Of a stretch of DNA of 64,000 nt, positions 12,608 through 23,500 are shown in pieces. The stretch is taken from NCBI RefSeq assembly GCF_004027225.2, contig NC_044277.2, positions 70,394,400 to 70,458,399 of the forward strand. Direction: 5' to 3'. The translations under genes were made by a program, and so were the position numbers. The notes under the pieces are model-generated. The model searched no databases. It had not been told where the DNA came from and worked only from the letters and a program-made list of their open reading frames with translations. Every line of letters begins with the position of its first letter. The first letter of the stretch is position 1. Origin of the DNA: Strigops habroptila (lineage: Eukaryota; Chordata; Aves; Psittaciformes; Psittacidae).

Positions 12608-12652
12608 AGATTTTGCTGGAAGAAAGTATGAACCTATCTAATCAAAAATATC
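12593..12652 (-). repeat. right arm of a perfect 60-bp inverted repeat
   Basis: This is the exact reverse complement of 11,344-11,403 over all 60 bases. Just outside (12,653 onward, TTCTTTTG) it shares nothing with the left flank. See the left arm and the finding for interpretation. Confidence 0.97.
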
Positions 12653-14732
12653 TTCTTTTGTTCTTTTCTAAAGATTCAAGTTGGCTGGAGAACCATGCTT
12701 GGGAAAATACTGCTTCCAGTACAGTCAGAATAGATACATTTCTGTTTGGTATACAAAAAAAATGGGCATTTATCCAGTGAACTTCATGCAGGATTGTTCC
12801 ACTGGTGAGGCACAACCACGTGGAGGTGTACTATCCCGCCTCCTCTTGGGTTGTGCCAGGAGCCCACTCTACCCTCATAAGCACTTTGTGTTCTTACTTA
12901 ACAGTTACTTCTGTCTGCTTCCTCTATACTTTACAGTTAATTAGTTCTAAGGGAAAATAAACACACATCCTTTTCAATAGGGCACAGATTCTTTCCCCTA
13001 CCCAGGGGCTAACACTCTGCATGTCTGCTTTGTACATGCACGTACACTGTGGAAGGCTGGCCTCTTCATTTCCGCCTAAAGAACAATAAACACTAGAAGA
13101 GTTTGCATACTTTCTCCCATTCAACCCCAAGCGTGAAGTTGCTGTTTACAGTTCCTGTATCCTGTTTCCATTAGGTCTGTGACACATAAAGCAGTCAGGT
13201 GATGACCTTGAGTCAGAACAGACATCACAGGCCCAGGTATTTGTTTCCAGCACTAGTTAACACTCGCTGTTTGCCCTAAGATAGCAAGTCAGCTTTTGTT
13301 ATGGCAGCTTTTCACGTAGAAGCTGGCCTGCAAGAAACTCTAATTTAAACTTGATCTGATGCAAGGAGGTAAGCCAAACTATGGAGAGGTTGCAGATAAA
13401 GTGAAAGTATTTTTGATGCCAAGAATAGCTTTGACAGGATCCACATACCAAATCCTCCTGCGTCCTCATGGCTTGGAGCAGGAAAAGATTAAGGTGCTTT
13501 GAAGAACTGCTTCAGAAAACAGTCAACTTTGTTTTCTTTTGCAATGTGAATTCTGAGGAGAGATTATCATCTATAAAGGATCTAATGGTTTAGGCTCTGA
13601 ACACCTGGGCAAAGCTTAATTGAGGAGGTGAAAAAATAGGAGCCACTCATGCTGCGCAGGGTTTTGGTACTTGGTTTTGAGTGTCCAGTGGTAGGAACTC
13701 AGATTTGCTGATGTTCTAGGTCTGTCTTCTTGGATACATTTTTTTTTTTTTTTACCTTAGGAGTGTGTGCATGAAGTAGCTAATTAAAGTTTCCCTTGGG
13801 CTTGGATTTGGGATGTAGGAGTACATGCAAACTGCCTCCACAGCTTGGGATAGTATTCACGTTCCACAACAGAGAAATAAACTGAGGTTAAGGAATGACT
13901 ATTGAAGCAAATCTCTGATTTGTACAGCTGAAACTGTTGGCAGAAAGTCTTTGTTTAGGATTAGGGGGTTTTGACAATTGTTGATCTTTCTTATGTAAGC
14001 TTTGCCTCAAACAGTGGTCTTGTCAATGAAATTTTATCAGTGATTTTCTCATTGCCCTCAGCATAATACCGGTTTTGTCTACTGAAGATTTTCTATCAAA
14101 TGGGAGCTTTTAAGTCTTAGTCCTTGGATCTTGTTCAACCCCAATTGATTTGAACTGATTTTCCATTAAATAAGTCCTTTTCTTGCTAAGAAAAATAAAT
14201 CTGGGGAAAGAGATTTTCCTCAATACCCTTTATAATGTTATAGCTGTCACTCATCTGCAAAAATAGTAACAAAAGCACATCATAGTTGCTAGCATATCAT
14301 GACTGAAATGATGCCATCCAATGCTTAAAACCATGAGCTATTAGAATGTAGGTGAAGTCACACTTTTTGCTCCAATAGCATGCCTGCTTCTGCTCCTTGG
14401 CTTCATTTCTTTTGCCAAAAAATAGCTGATACTTCTAGTTGTTAGGGTATTCACAGAGATGCAGAAGGAATGGGTTTAAATCCTACTACAATTGACATAG
14501 ATAAGTGTCGAATCTGTTTTTGCATTTGCTCTGATGGGTATTTTTGGGATGGCTTTGCTTTGGATTGGAGCCTCCTAAGAAACTGTGTCATAACCATGGT
14601 CAGAATTACAAATACTTAGAAAAAGAATTCCCCATCAAAAAAATACTATCTCACCTGGGGTAGAAATAAAAAACTGACCAAATCTTCTTGTGAGCACTAT
14701 AAGCTCAGGCACTAAATTCCTTCCATGTATTT
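12653..14732. other. non-coding stretch, nothing recognised
   Basis: No exon or element is recognised between the inverted-repeat arm and the long CR1 copy. A T15 run sits near 13,740. Open frames are short and lack any family resemblance. Confidence 0.6.
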
Positions 14733-15065
14733 CATAGAATCATAGAATCGTAAGGGTTGGAAAGGACCTTAAGATCATCTAGTTCCAACCCCCCTGCCAT
14801 GGGCAGGGACACCTTGCCCTAAACCACGTGGTTCAAGGCTCTGTCCAACCTGGCCTTGAACGCCGCCAGGGATGGAGCATTCACAACCTCCCTGGGCAAC
14901 CCATTCCAGTGCTTCACCACCCTCACTGTAAAGAACTTCTTCCTTATATCTAGTCTAAACTTCCCCTGTTTAAGTTTGAACCCATTACCCCTTGTCCTAC
15001 CACTACAGTCCCTAAGGAAGAGTCCCTCCCCAGCATCCTTGTAGACCCCCTTCAGATACTGGAAG

Positions 15066-15091
15066 GCTGCTATGAGCAGCTGCTATGAGCA
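15066..15091 (+). repeat. 13-bp tandem duplication inside the CR1 copy
   Basis: GCTGCTATGAGCA occurs twice in direct succession (15,066-15,078 and 15,079-15,091). It replaces the short GC-rich stretch normally found between the FQYLK and SLEKRR codons of CR1, and it destroys the reading frame near the ORF2 C-terminus. It arose after insertion. Confidence 0.9.
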
Positions 15092-16674
15092 GCCTTCTCT
15101 TCTCCAGGCTGAACAGCCCCAACTTTCTCAGCCTGTCTTCATACGGGAGGTGCTCCAGCCCTCTTATCATCCTCGTGGCCCTCCTCTGGACTTGCTCCAA
15201 CAGCTCCATGTCCTTTTTATGTTGAGGACACCAGAACTGTACACAGTACTCCAAGTGGGGTCTCACAAGAGCAGAGTAGAGGGGCAGGATCACCTCCTTT
15301 GACCTGCTGGTCACGCTTCTTTTGATGCAGCCCAGGATGCGGTTGGCTTTCTGGGCTGCAAGCGCACACTGCTGGCTCATGTTAAGCTTCTCGTCAACCA
15401 ACACCCCCAAGTCCTTTTCTGCAGGGCTGTTCTGAATCTCTTCTCTGCCCAGCCTGTAGCAGTGCCTGGGATTGCCCCGACCCAGATGTAGAACCTTACA
15501 CTTGGCTTGGTTAAACTTCATCAGGTTGGCATTGGCCCACCTCACAAGCATGTCAAGGTCCCTCTGGATGGCATCCCTTCCCTCCAGCATATCAACCGAA
15601 CCACACAGCTTGGTGTTGTCGGCAAACTTGCTGAGGGCGCACTCAATCCCACTGTCCATGTCGCTGACAAAGATGTTGAACAGGACCGATCCCTGAGGGA
15701 CACCACTCGTTACAGGTTTCCAACTGGACATCGAGCCATTTACCACAACTCTTTGCATGCAGCCATCGAGCCAGTTTTTTATCCACCGAGTGGTCCATCT
15801 ATCAAATTGATGTCTCTCCAATTTAGAGACAAGGATGTCGTGTGGGACAGTGTCGAACGCTTTGCACAAGTCCAGGTAGATGACGTCAACTGCTCTGCCG
15901 CTGTCCATCAGTTCCGTGGCTCCATCATAGAAGGCCACCAAATTGGTCAGGCAGGATCTCCTCTTAGTGAAGCCATGTTGGCTGTCACCAACCACCTCGT
16001 TGTTTTTCATGTGCCTTAGCATGTTTTCCAGGAGAAACCGTTCCAAGATTTTGCCAGGCACAGAGGTGAGGCTGACTGGTCTGTAGTTCTCCGGGTCTTC
16101 CACCTTCCCCTTCTTGAAAATGGGGGTTATATTACCCTTCTTCCAGTCATCGGGAACTTCACCTGACTGCCAGGATTTTTCGAATATGATGGACAGTGGC
16201 TTAGCAACTTCATTCGCCAGCTCCTTCAGGACCCGTGGATGGATTTCATCAGGTCCCATGGACTTGTGCACGTTCAGGTTCTTAAGATGGTCTCGAACCT
16301 GATCCTCTCCTACAGTGGGCCTAAGGTCTTCGTTCTCACAGTCCCTGCATTTGCTTTCCAAGACTTGGGTTGTGTGATCAGAGCATTTGCTACTGAAGAC
16401 TGAGGCAAAGAAGTCATTAAGAACCTCAGCCTTCTCCAAATCCATGGTAGCCAGTTCTCCTGATAGCTTCTGGAGAGGGCCTACATTGTCCCTAGTCTGT
16501 CTTTTATTTGCTACGTATCTATAGAATCCTTTCCTGTTGTCTTTTACATCTCTTGCCAAACTTAATTCTAGCTGGGCCTTAGCTTTCCTAACCTGGTCCC
16601 TAGCTTCCCGGGCAATGCTCCTGTATTCTTCCCAGGCCGCCTGTCCTCGCTTCCACCTTCTATAAGCTTCTTTT
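15079..16674 (-). pseudogene. CR1 ORF2 reverse transcriptase, catalytically dead
   Basis: This is the long open stretch of the CR1 reverse transcriptase, open over more than 500 codons. The region from 16,559 down numbers as follows: [18 protein letters not shown] at about residues 98-115, [13 protein letters not shown] at about 158-170, [10 protein letters not shown] at about 194-203, motif [10 protein letters not shown] at 228-236, and motif [10 protein letters not shown] at 285-293. The usual GPVL after GSVL is missing (12 nt). Motif C reads FADN at 312-315 where the family has FADD, so the second metal-binding aspartate is an asparagine (codon at plus 15,615-15,617). The thumb and C-terminal part ([28 protein letters not shown]) follow, then the frame is lost at a 13-bp tandem duplication. 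Confidence 0.95.
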
Positions 16675-17062
16675 TTCCCCTCTAAGTTTCCTCAGCAGCT
16701 CCTTGTCCATCCATGGAGGTCTCCTGGCCCTCCTGCTGCACTTTCTTCTAGTCGGGATGCAACACTCTTGAGCACGTAGCAGGTGATCCTTGAATACCGA
16801 CCAGCAGTCTTGGGCCCCCCTGCCCTCTAGGACTGTATCCCATGAAACCTTACTAAGGAGGTTCCTGAAGAGGCCAAAGTCTGCTTTCTTGAAGTCCAGG
16901 GCAGTGAGCTTGCTGCACGCTCTTCTCACCGTCCTGAGGATCTCAAACTCAACCATCTCGTGATCACTAGAGCCAAGGCTGCCCTGGAGCATCACATTTC
17001 CAACCAGTCCCTCCCTGTTGGTGAGCACAAGGTCCAGCATGGCACCTCTCCTCGTCGGCTCC
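16675..17062 (-). pseudogene. CR1 ORF2 endonuclease C-terminal part, frame 2
   Basis: This frame continues the endonuclease: [20 protein letters not shown], then GSSDHEMVEFEI with the conserved SDH catalytic motif, then DFKKADFGLFRNLL and RRPPWMDKELL. It stops shortly after LRKLRGEKR. One extra base in the G4A6 run (plus strand 16,671-16,680) shifts the frame there. Beyond it, the normal linker and reverse transcriptase continue in a third frame. Confidence 0.92.
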
Positions 17063-17507
17063 TTACTGCTTGAAAGAGGAAGTTGTCTTCCACACAATCG
17101 AGGAACCTCCTGGATTGCTTGTGCCGGGCCGTACCGTCCCTCCAACAGATGTCAGGATGGTTGAAGTCCCCCATGAGGACCAGGGCCTGCGAGCGTGAGG
17201 CTGCTTCTATCTGTCTGTAGAGCGCTTCATCCACAGAGTCCTCTTGATCAGGCGGCCTGTAACAGATCCCCACCGTAATGTCCCCCGTTGCTGTTCTCCC
17301 TTTGATCCTGACCCACAAACACTCTGTTACCTCATCACCTGTCCCCAGACAGAGTTCCATACTCTCTAGCCTATCACTGACATAGATAGCAACATCCCCT
17401 CCCCGTCTGCCTGGCCTGTCTTTTCTAAACAGCCTGTAACCTTCCATTCCGACCTTCCAGTCATAGGAGCCATCCCACCATGTTTCTGTGATACCAATTT
17501 CAGGCAT
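17063..17507 (-). pseudogene. CR1 ORF2 apurinic-like endonuclease, N-terminal fragment, frame 1
   Basis: This is the endonuclease that nicks target DNA in CR1 retrotransposition. The visible fragment begins near the ITETWWD motif, whose glutamate is catalytic in this family, and continues through [14 protein letters not shown] and CYRPP to the GDFN motif (about residues 113-116 of the open frame). The start of the domain is absent. At about 17,062-17,063 a single missing base throws the frame, so the expected [20 protein letters not shown] continues in another frame. This is seen by comparing the two frames with the usual CR1 order of motifs. Confidence 0.92.
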
Positions 17508-17510
17508 TTT

Positions 17511-20500
17511 GATATTCTCTGGTTACTGTATTAGGACCTCCCAAATAGCCAATTAAGAATAAAATTAAACAGCCCCTCCCCATCTTCTACTCCGGCAGCT
17601 GGACAAATGACAAAATTTGGAAGTATTTACTGGTGTCTGTCAGGAATTCAGGGTAGTTCAAGAATTCAAGAATCAGCTTTATTTCTACATACTTTGAGTA
17701 GTTGGCATTTTCATGATACCTTATGGCAGAATGTTCTCTTACTGACCTCTTGGCACAACATGCTACGATTCCTGAATTATTTTAATTTCTCTAATGCCAT
17801 TAGTTCAACCAGCATGTTCTCTACTGCCAGTGAAAGTGACTGGTGATGGTCTTAAAACAGTGTAGCCTGACTGTACCTGCTGTCTGTTTTACCATTCTTT
17901 TTGAGGGCCTCTAAAAATTGGGGCAGGTAAGCGTCGCAAACCCTGTCTGTCAGTTGGCACGGGAACAGCCCAGTTGCTCATCGCAACTACAATGAGTGAA
18001 ATGAGTTGTGCCTTGAAAAATGTCATCTGCTCTGCTAGTGATTAATTTTGCAGCTGTACTCTCTAAAGTCAGGTATGATTCCTGTGCATATGGGACAGAT
18101 GAATATTTTTGTTCCACTCAGTAGATGCTTTAATTTCTTCAAACTTAATCAAAAGTGAGCCATAATGAATTTTAGCAGTCTCCAGGGAAAAAAAAAAATG
18201 CAGTTAATATGTTTTGTCGTTAGGTTTGTCACTTTAGGTATTATTACCTATGAGATTGGGCTTGGTTTCACTAAACTTCATTAATTTCTTTTACAGAATA
18301 TACTTGGACACCTCAGTCCAAGCCACATATACAAGACGCCTCAGTGAAAGGTGCTTTCTTGTATTGTGTTTTTCTAAAGACAACTGTTGATTTCTTAAAT
18401 TTTTGGGTTGGGGTGTGCGTGGTTTGTTTCTTTAGTTTTTTAAATTGCAATGTTTACAAGAATGGCAGAGCTGGGAGATTTTGGAGCGTCACCAAATTAC
18501 ATCACCAGAAAGCCTCAGCATCAGCATCTTAATTAGCACCTCTCAAAAGAAGGCGACAAAACTGACTCTTCTTGATGCTATGCAAATAAAGGAAAAGGGT
18601 TACTGCAGGTTAATGATATGGCAATTTCGCATAGGTAGACCAACAATAACAAAGGGAAAGAATCAATTCAGCAATTGACTTCAGAAGAAAAAGGCTTCAG
18701 TATCTTTTCTGAGACATCTGCTGCATCTCTAAATTTTTACGATACTTGGGTTTTGTTTCTTGGTTTTTGGGGTTTTTTTTTACTTCAGGGTAAGATTGCC
18801 TGGTAGGAAGGGGTCTGGGTCAAATTAGAATCTGTTATTTTACCCTTATGTGTTCTGTCTTTTCCAGTGTGATAGGCTTTGGTCCAAGCTGACCCCTAGC
18901 TAAAGGGTGACAAAAACTAAAAAGGAGAAAGTGTGGGAATATCTCAGCAGGCAGCTTTGTACTGAGGAAGGGCTTGTTGTGGCTGCTTTAGTTCTGTGGT
19001 CCTTCTCTGCAAGGGAGGAAACAAAAATCTGCCACTCTGGTTGTTGTATCTGAAGTACTGGTAAGGATAACTCCGCCCTCCCTCCCCAACCCCTCCAGTT
19101 TATACAAACATTCATTCCTGATGGCACATAACAGCAAGCAAAAAGCTGTGAAAATGAGCTTCTTTCATAAAATGAAACTTGTAAATTCACCTCTTCCAGA
19201 AATCTGAAGTGTGATGGCGCAGTGTTGGTCACTTTGTTGTCCTGTGAAAAGAAGTCTTTGTTCTTCATAGCAGTCTGGAAGCCAAAGGTTAAAGGCTGAA
19301 TTCTTCCTATGCCTTTTCTCAGGCTGAATCTCGCCCAAGAGATCAACCAGATCCAGGCTTTTTGTCAGAAGCCCTTGCGAAAAAAGGATGAGCTCAACTC
19401 TGGAATATGTGAGAGAAGCCAGGAGATAAATGATTGATAGGAGAAAAATTGTTTTTAACATCTCTTTCATTCTGACATATAAACAAAGCACCTATTTGTT
19501 CATTTAGGTTTTCTTTTTTAAAGTAAAACCAAATAATGAAGGGAAAATTGTTCAGTCTCGCAGAACGTGATATTCCACTTCCTTGCAAGTGTGCCCGGAG
19601 TACAGTCTCTCTCCTCCAGTGCTACTCTAGATGCTCACAGAAAAGCCCTGCATCTTTGAAGCTCTTTGTGCACCATCACATTTATTAGAATAAATTCTCT
19701 TCTTCTGTTGTCATGTTTTGTTTCTCAACTGGAATGGCACCTGTGCCACTTGAATACATTAGAAATGGTTGCTTCTCTCTTCACTGAATGGAAGACATAA
19801 TGCTGACGGTTGGTCACCATCACTTCGTTCCAGCCTTTCTGCTATTTTTGGGCTTGATTGTCACACTAGAACAGATTGTATGTGTGTACAGATGAATGAT
19901 CTGCAGGTAATTAAAAGCCTAAGATTTAGATTCAAAACTAAGGTAATGTTCAAATTTGTGTAAGCTGTCTGTGCTGTGCATGTCTTCAAGGCCAATCTTA
20001 ATTTCAGGTAATAGCAAGTAATATTTGAGGGTGAAACTTTGCATCTTGGTATTTATTAGTAACTTCTTTTTACAGTAATTAGAACTATTTACTTTTATTC
20101 TTGTGGAATCTCAGGCTTGGATTGAAATAATATATACATCCCATCCTCTGAAAACACTTTTATGCATTATTTCTGGAAGCAGTCCTTGGGAAAACCCTGT
20201 AATGAAGGCACTATAATTTTCTGCCCATATGGCTTTCTGGTGAACAAACTGTTATGGAAATCAAAATAAAAGCTCTCCTAGAATGATTGAAATGCATTTA
20301 GGGAAAGGCTTTTACCATCCTGGAAACAGGACACTTGCCAATTGCATCCACTAACAGCTGCTCCTGAACTTTTTGTACAGCATTTTCTGAAAATGGTGTA
20401 TTAGATTATGTAGGACTGCCCATTCTTATTCAAGTTCCAACTTTCAGAGTAAATGGTTATGGTGAGATTTGGAGTGCTAAATTAGTAAGTAGAGTACTAT

Positions 20501-23500
20501 AATACTCCATTAGCTAGTAATGCAGCCCCTTTAAACCTAGAGCTGGAATTCAGTAAAGAATTGTAATTTAAAGGACAGTTTGAAATAGGTAATGTTTTTA
20601 TATCATAACAATTTCCTTTACTTTGTGATTTGCCTTGTTACATGCAGCATAACAGCACTGAAACAGCTGCCCACATCTGAAAGAAACTGTGACACAGTAT
20701 TTATTGGTGGGCTTAGCCCCTTTTTAAGAAACAGTGCATGTGTGTATATAAAAACCCCATGCTTTTCTATGTAAGTATATATTTACACATCTCAGCTGTC
20801 ATAGCACTCCCAGAGGTCTAATTGTGAGTTTTTAGCTGAATTGCATCTGTCTGGAAATTCATTATTCAGCAAGTCCAGATGCTATTGTCATCCACACCTG
20901 AATCAAATGCTGATGTGCTGGAGCCTCATGGCTTTCTGAAAACTGAATCTCTAACAAAGTTCACAGTTTCACTGTCTCTTAATGAGTACTCTTATTACAT
21001 AGTAAGAGCCTTCAAGTTACTGTGAGACCAAAAGGCATGCAGTGCATTTTCTGGAGTATTCAAATAGCAGATAGTCATTCAGGGCAACAGTGTGCCAAGG
21101 ACTTCTGTTAGCATTTAAAAGTAGTAGTAAGGATGATTACACCACAAAGTAAGAGGCGCCATTTGTGCTGCTCTTCAACTTTAAGCTTACTGGTTCATAT
21201 TGATTAAAAAACATGTAGTTTGGTTTTCTTTGGTTTTGGTGGGGAATATTTTTGATAAGCATGACAGTTTGCTTAAAATCTCTGCAGACAGGAAGACTAA
21301 GAGACAATTATTAAAATCATGGGGAAATGGAGACCAAAACTTTATGCCGAGTGTTATGGAAAGTCAAAATAGTCTTTGGGGAGTTTTAGGGTGGAATGGC
21401 TTATGATTCTTTTTAGAGCTTCTCAGGCTAGCAGTGTTGGGGCACATTTCGCAACATAAGCCTGTGCTCTGTGTACAGCACAGTGAACTAGCTAGCCTGA
21501 GACCCAACAACAGCCTGGTACTTCATCTTGGCTGATTAGATCTGCTTCTCTTCGAGTTGTCCTATGCTATGAGAACAGTTTCACAGTTTCAGGTACCCAG
21601 ATACCTGTGCTAGTTATGAGTGAAGTTACTCTATCACTTCTACACACAGAAGTGTACAGAAGACACAGTATGAAAGACATCCTGCAACTGTCTGTGTTTA
21701 CTACCCCTTTTCTATGAAACAACTCTTTTTATGTAGATAGCCTTTCAGGCTGTCAAATGAACCTAGTTTTGAATTATTAGGTTTTTAATGTTTTCTAGGT
21801 TTTTTTTAACCTAATAAATTAAATATGCCATGGAAAAGCAAGCAGAGTTTTTTTCCTTAGCCCAGAAAAACACATTTTAAGTTTACAAGGGTGCTGTCCA
21901 GGCAGATGGGTAGGTAATTTATTGGGCTGGTGTTTGTCAACAAACTTTATTAGCAGTCCTGAATCTCCTAATTTCAGTCATGAATTGCTCTATGCTGTAA
22001 CTTGCTGTTGTACTTTTGTAAGTCTTGGGGCAAGGTATTGTGTGTAGGACAAATACTACTTTATGTCCTTGCTGGTGTCTGTCATTTGATTAACTTATGC
22101 TGTTTAATCAATCTTGGCTTGGAGGACAAGTTCTGGTCAGGTGATGTTGTCAAACATAGAGTCACAGAGTCCTTGGGGAAGAAGGGGGAAGAAAATGGCA
22201 GGTTCTTTATTGTTTCTCTCCATCCAAGAGGCAGAGGAAAAAAACGGAGGGAGTAAAACACATGTGAAGGTCTTCACCATGTTCTCTATCACCCTTGCTC
22301 AAATGATGTTTAAAAAGTCCACTATCTATTGTGCATTTATGCATTATGCATTTATATACTTTCTCTTTTGAATGTAAGACTTGGATTAGAAGAGACCAGA
22401 GATTTGTTTTCAGTATCCTTGTCAAAGCATGCTGGCTGCCAGTTAGTTTTCAGGTATCTAGAGTTAGAAGCAGAGAAGACAAAAGGTATGTAAACTCTGA
22501 TACCACTTCATGTTGGCTGCAAAGTGCAAGAGGAAACAGAGAAGAGATTCAGAAGCAAGTCCTGGAAAAAAACATATTAAAGACAGAAAATGACCTGTAA
22601 CAGACACCAAGGCAAATATCCTACAAAAACAAGCAAACAAAAAAAGCTGCTTTGGGGTATCCCTATGGTCTAGTTACCTTAATATATGTTTGAGGAGAAC
22701 TTCAGAGCTGTGGTAAGATTGGACTCCAGATTCTATCAGTCGGGAGCTGAGTGCACCAAAGATCCCCACTGCAGACAGGGGCACCCCTGGGTCCCTGCCT
22801 GCTCTGCCCCTTCCTGCTGGCTCCTGCAGAATGCCAGCAGTGCTGAGCAGTGGTGTTGGCAGCCTGGTATTTGTCTGCAAACATCCGCACTGAAAATGTG
22901 AATGGACGATTCTTGTCAACAAATTAGATTATATCACCATTGAAATTAGGAAGACCAGTGTGTACCTGTGTGAGTTGTCAAAAAAAATTCATGTTGACAG
23001 CTCCATAGCCATTAAGCAATGACACTGAGAGTTAACAATGTGGGCAAACTCCCAGTCTGCAGACTAAAAGGACTTTTGCCTGTAATGGAGAGGATTTAGA
23101 AGAACCTGGAGAGGTGGGTGTTTGCATAGCAGTAGGAAAGATGTGATTCAGATCAGAATAGAAGGCAAAGCTAAAAACAAAACATGCATGAAACTGTATA
23201 GACATGATAAGACTCAAATATTTCAGTGTGTCTTGACCTTTTTTTTCCCGACATCTGGTCTTTTCGCTCTTTCTGTGTAAACCAGCAGTCATACATACAG
23301 AAGCAGGGAAATGCTTCTATGTGGATTATGCCATCTCACTTTATATTTGTTTGTTTTTTTTCTTGGCGAGAAACCTTCAGAAGGAATATAGTAATGTATG
23401 TAGGTGAGGCACTAACAATAACAAATGTGCCTCCTGGATAGAAAACCCAGACTACCTTTGACAGCTGTCCAAGATTTATGCTATCAGCCAAATTAGTAGT

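Larger units (their letters stand above)
14733..17510 (-). mobile_element. CR1 LINE retrotransposon, 5'-truncated, about 2.8 kb, inactive
   Basis: This minus-strand copy starts, in its own sense, within the endonuclease at about 17,510 and runs through the reverse transcriptase to the 3' tail, seen on the plus strand as CATAGAATCATAGAATCG from 14,733. Full-length CR1 is about 4.5 kb, so ORF1 and the endonuclease N-terminus are missing, as is typical of truncated target-primed insertion. The ORF2 stop would be the TAG at 14,819-14,821, leaving a 3' UTR of under 90 bp. Coding capacity is broken by two single-base frameshifts, a 12-nt in-frame loss, a D-to-N change in the RT active site and a 13-bp tandem duplication. 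It is the longest and best preserved mobile element in the window. Confidence 0.97.

Noticed and set aside
15507..16019. 170-codon plus-strand frame
   Set aside because: It is the antisense shadow of the CR1 reverse transcriptase.
18900..19346. 148-codon minus-strand frame
   Set aside because: No recognisable domain, no splice or start context and no codon pattern; length is within chance for this much sequence.
22155..22180. CATAGAGTCACAGAGTCCTTGG as a reversed CR1 tail
   Set aside because: The conserved block that should follow is absent, so chance or a very short relic cannot be told apart.
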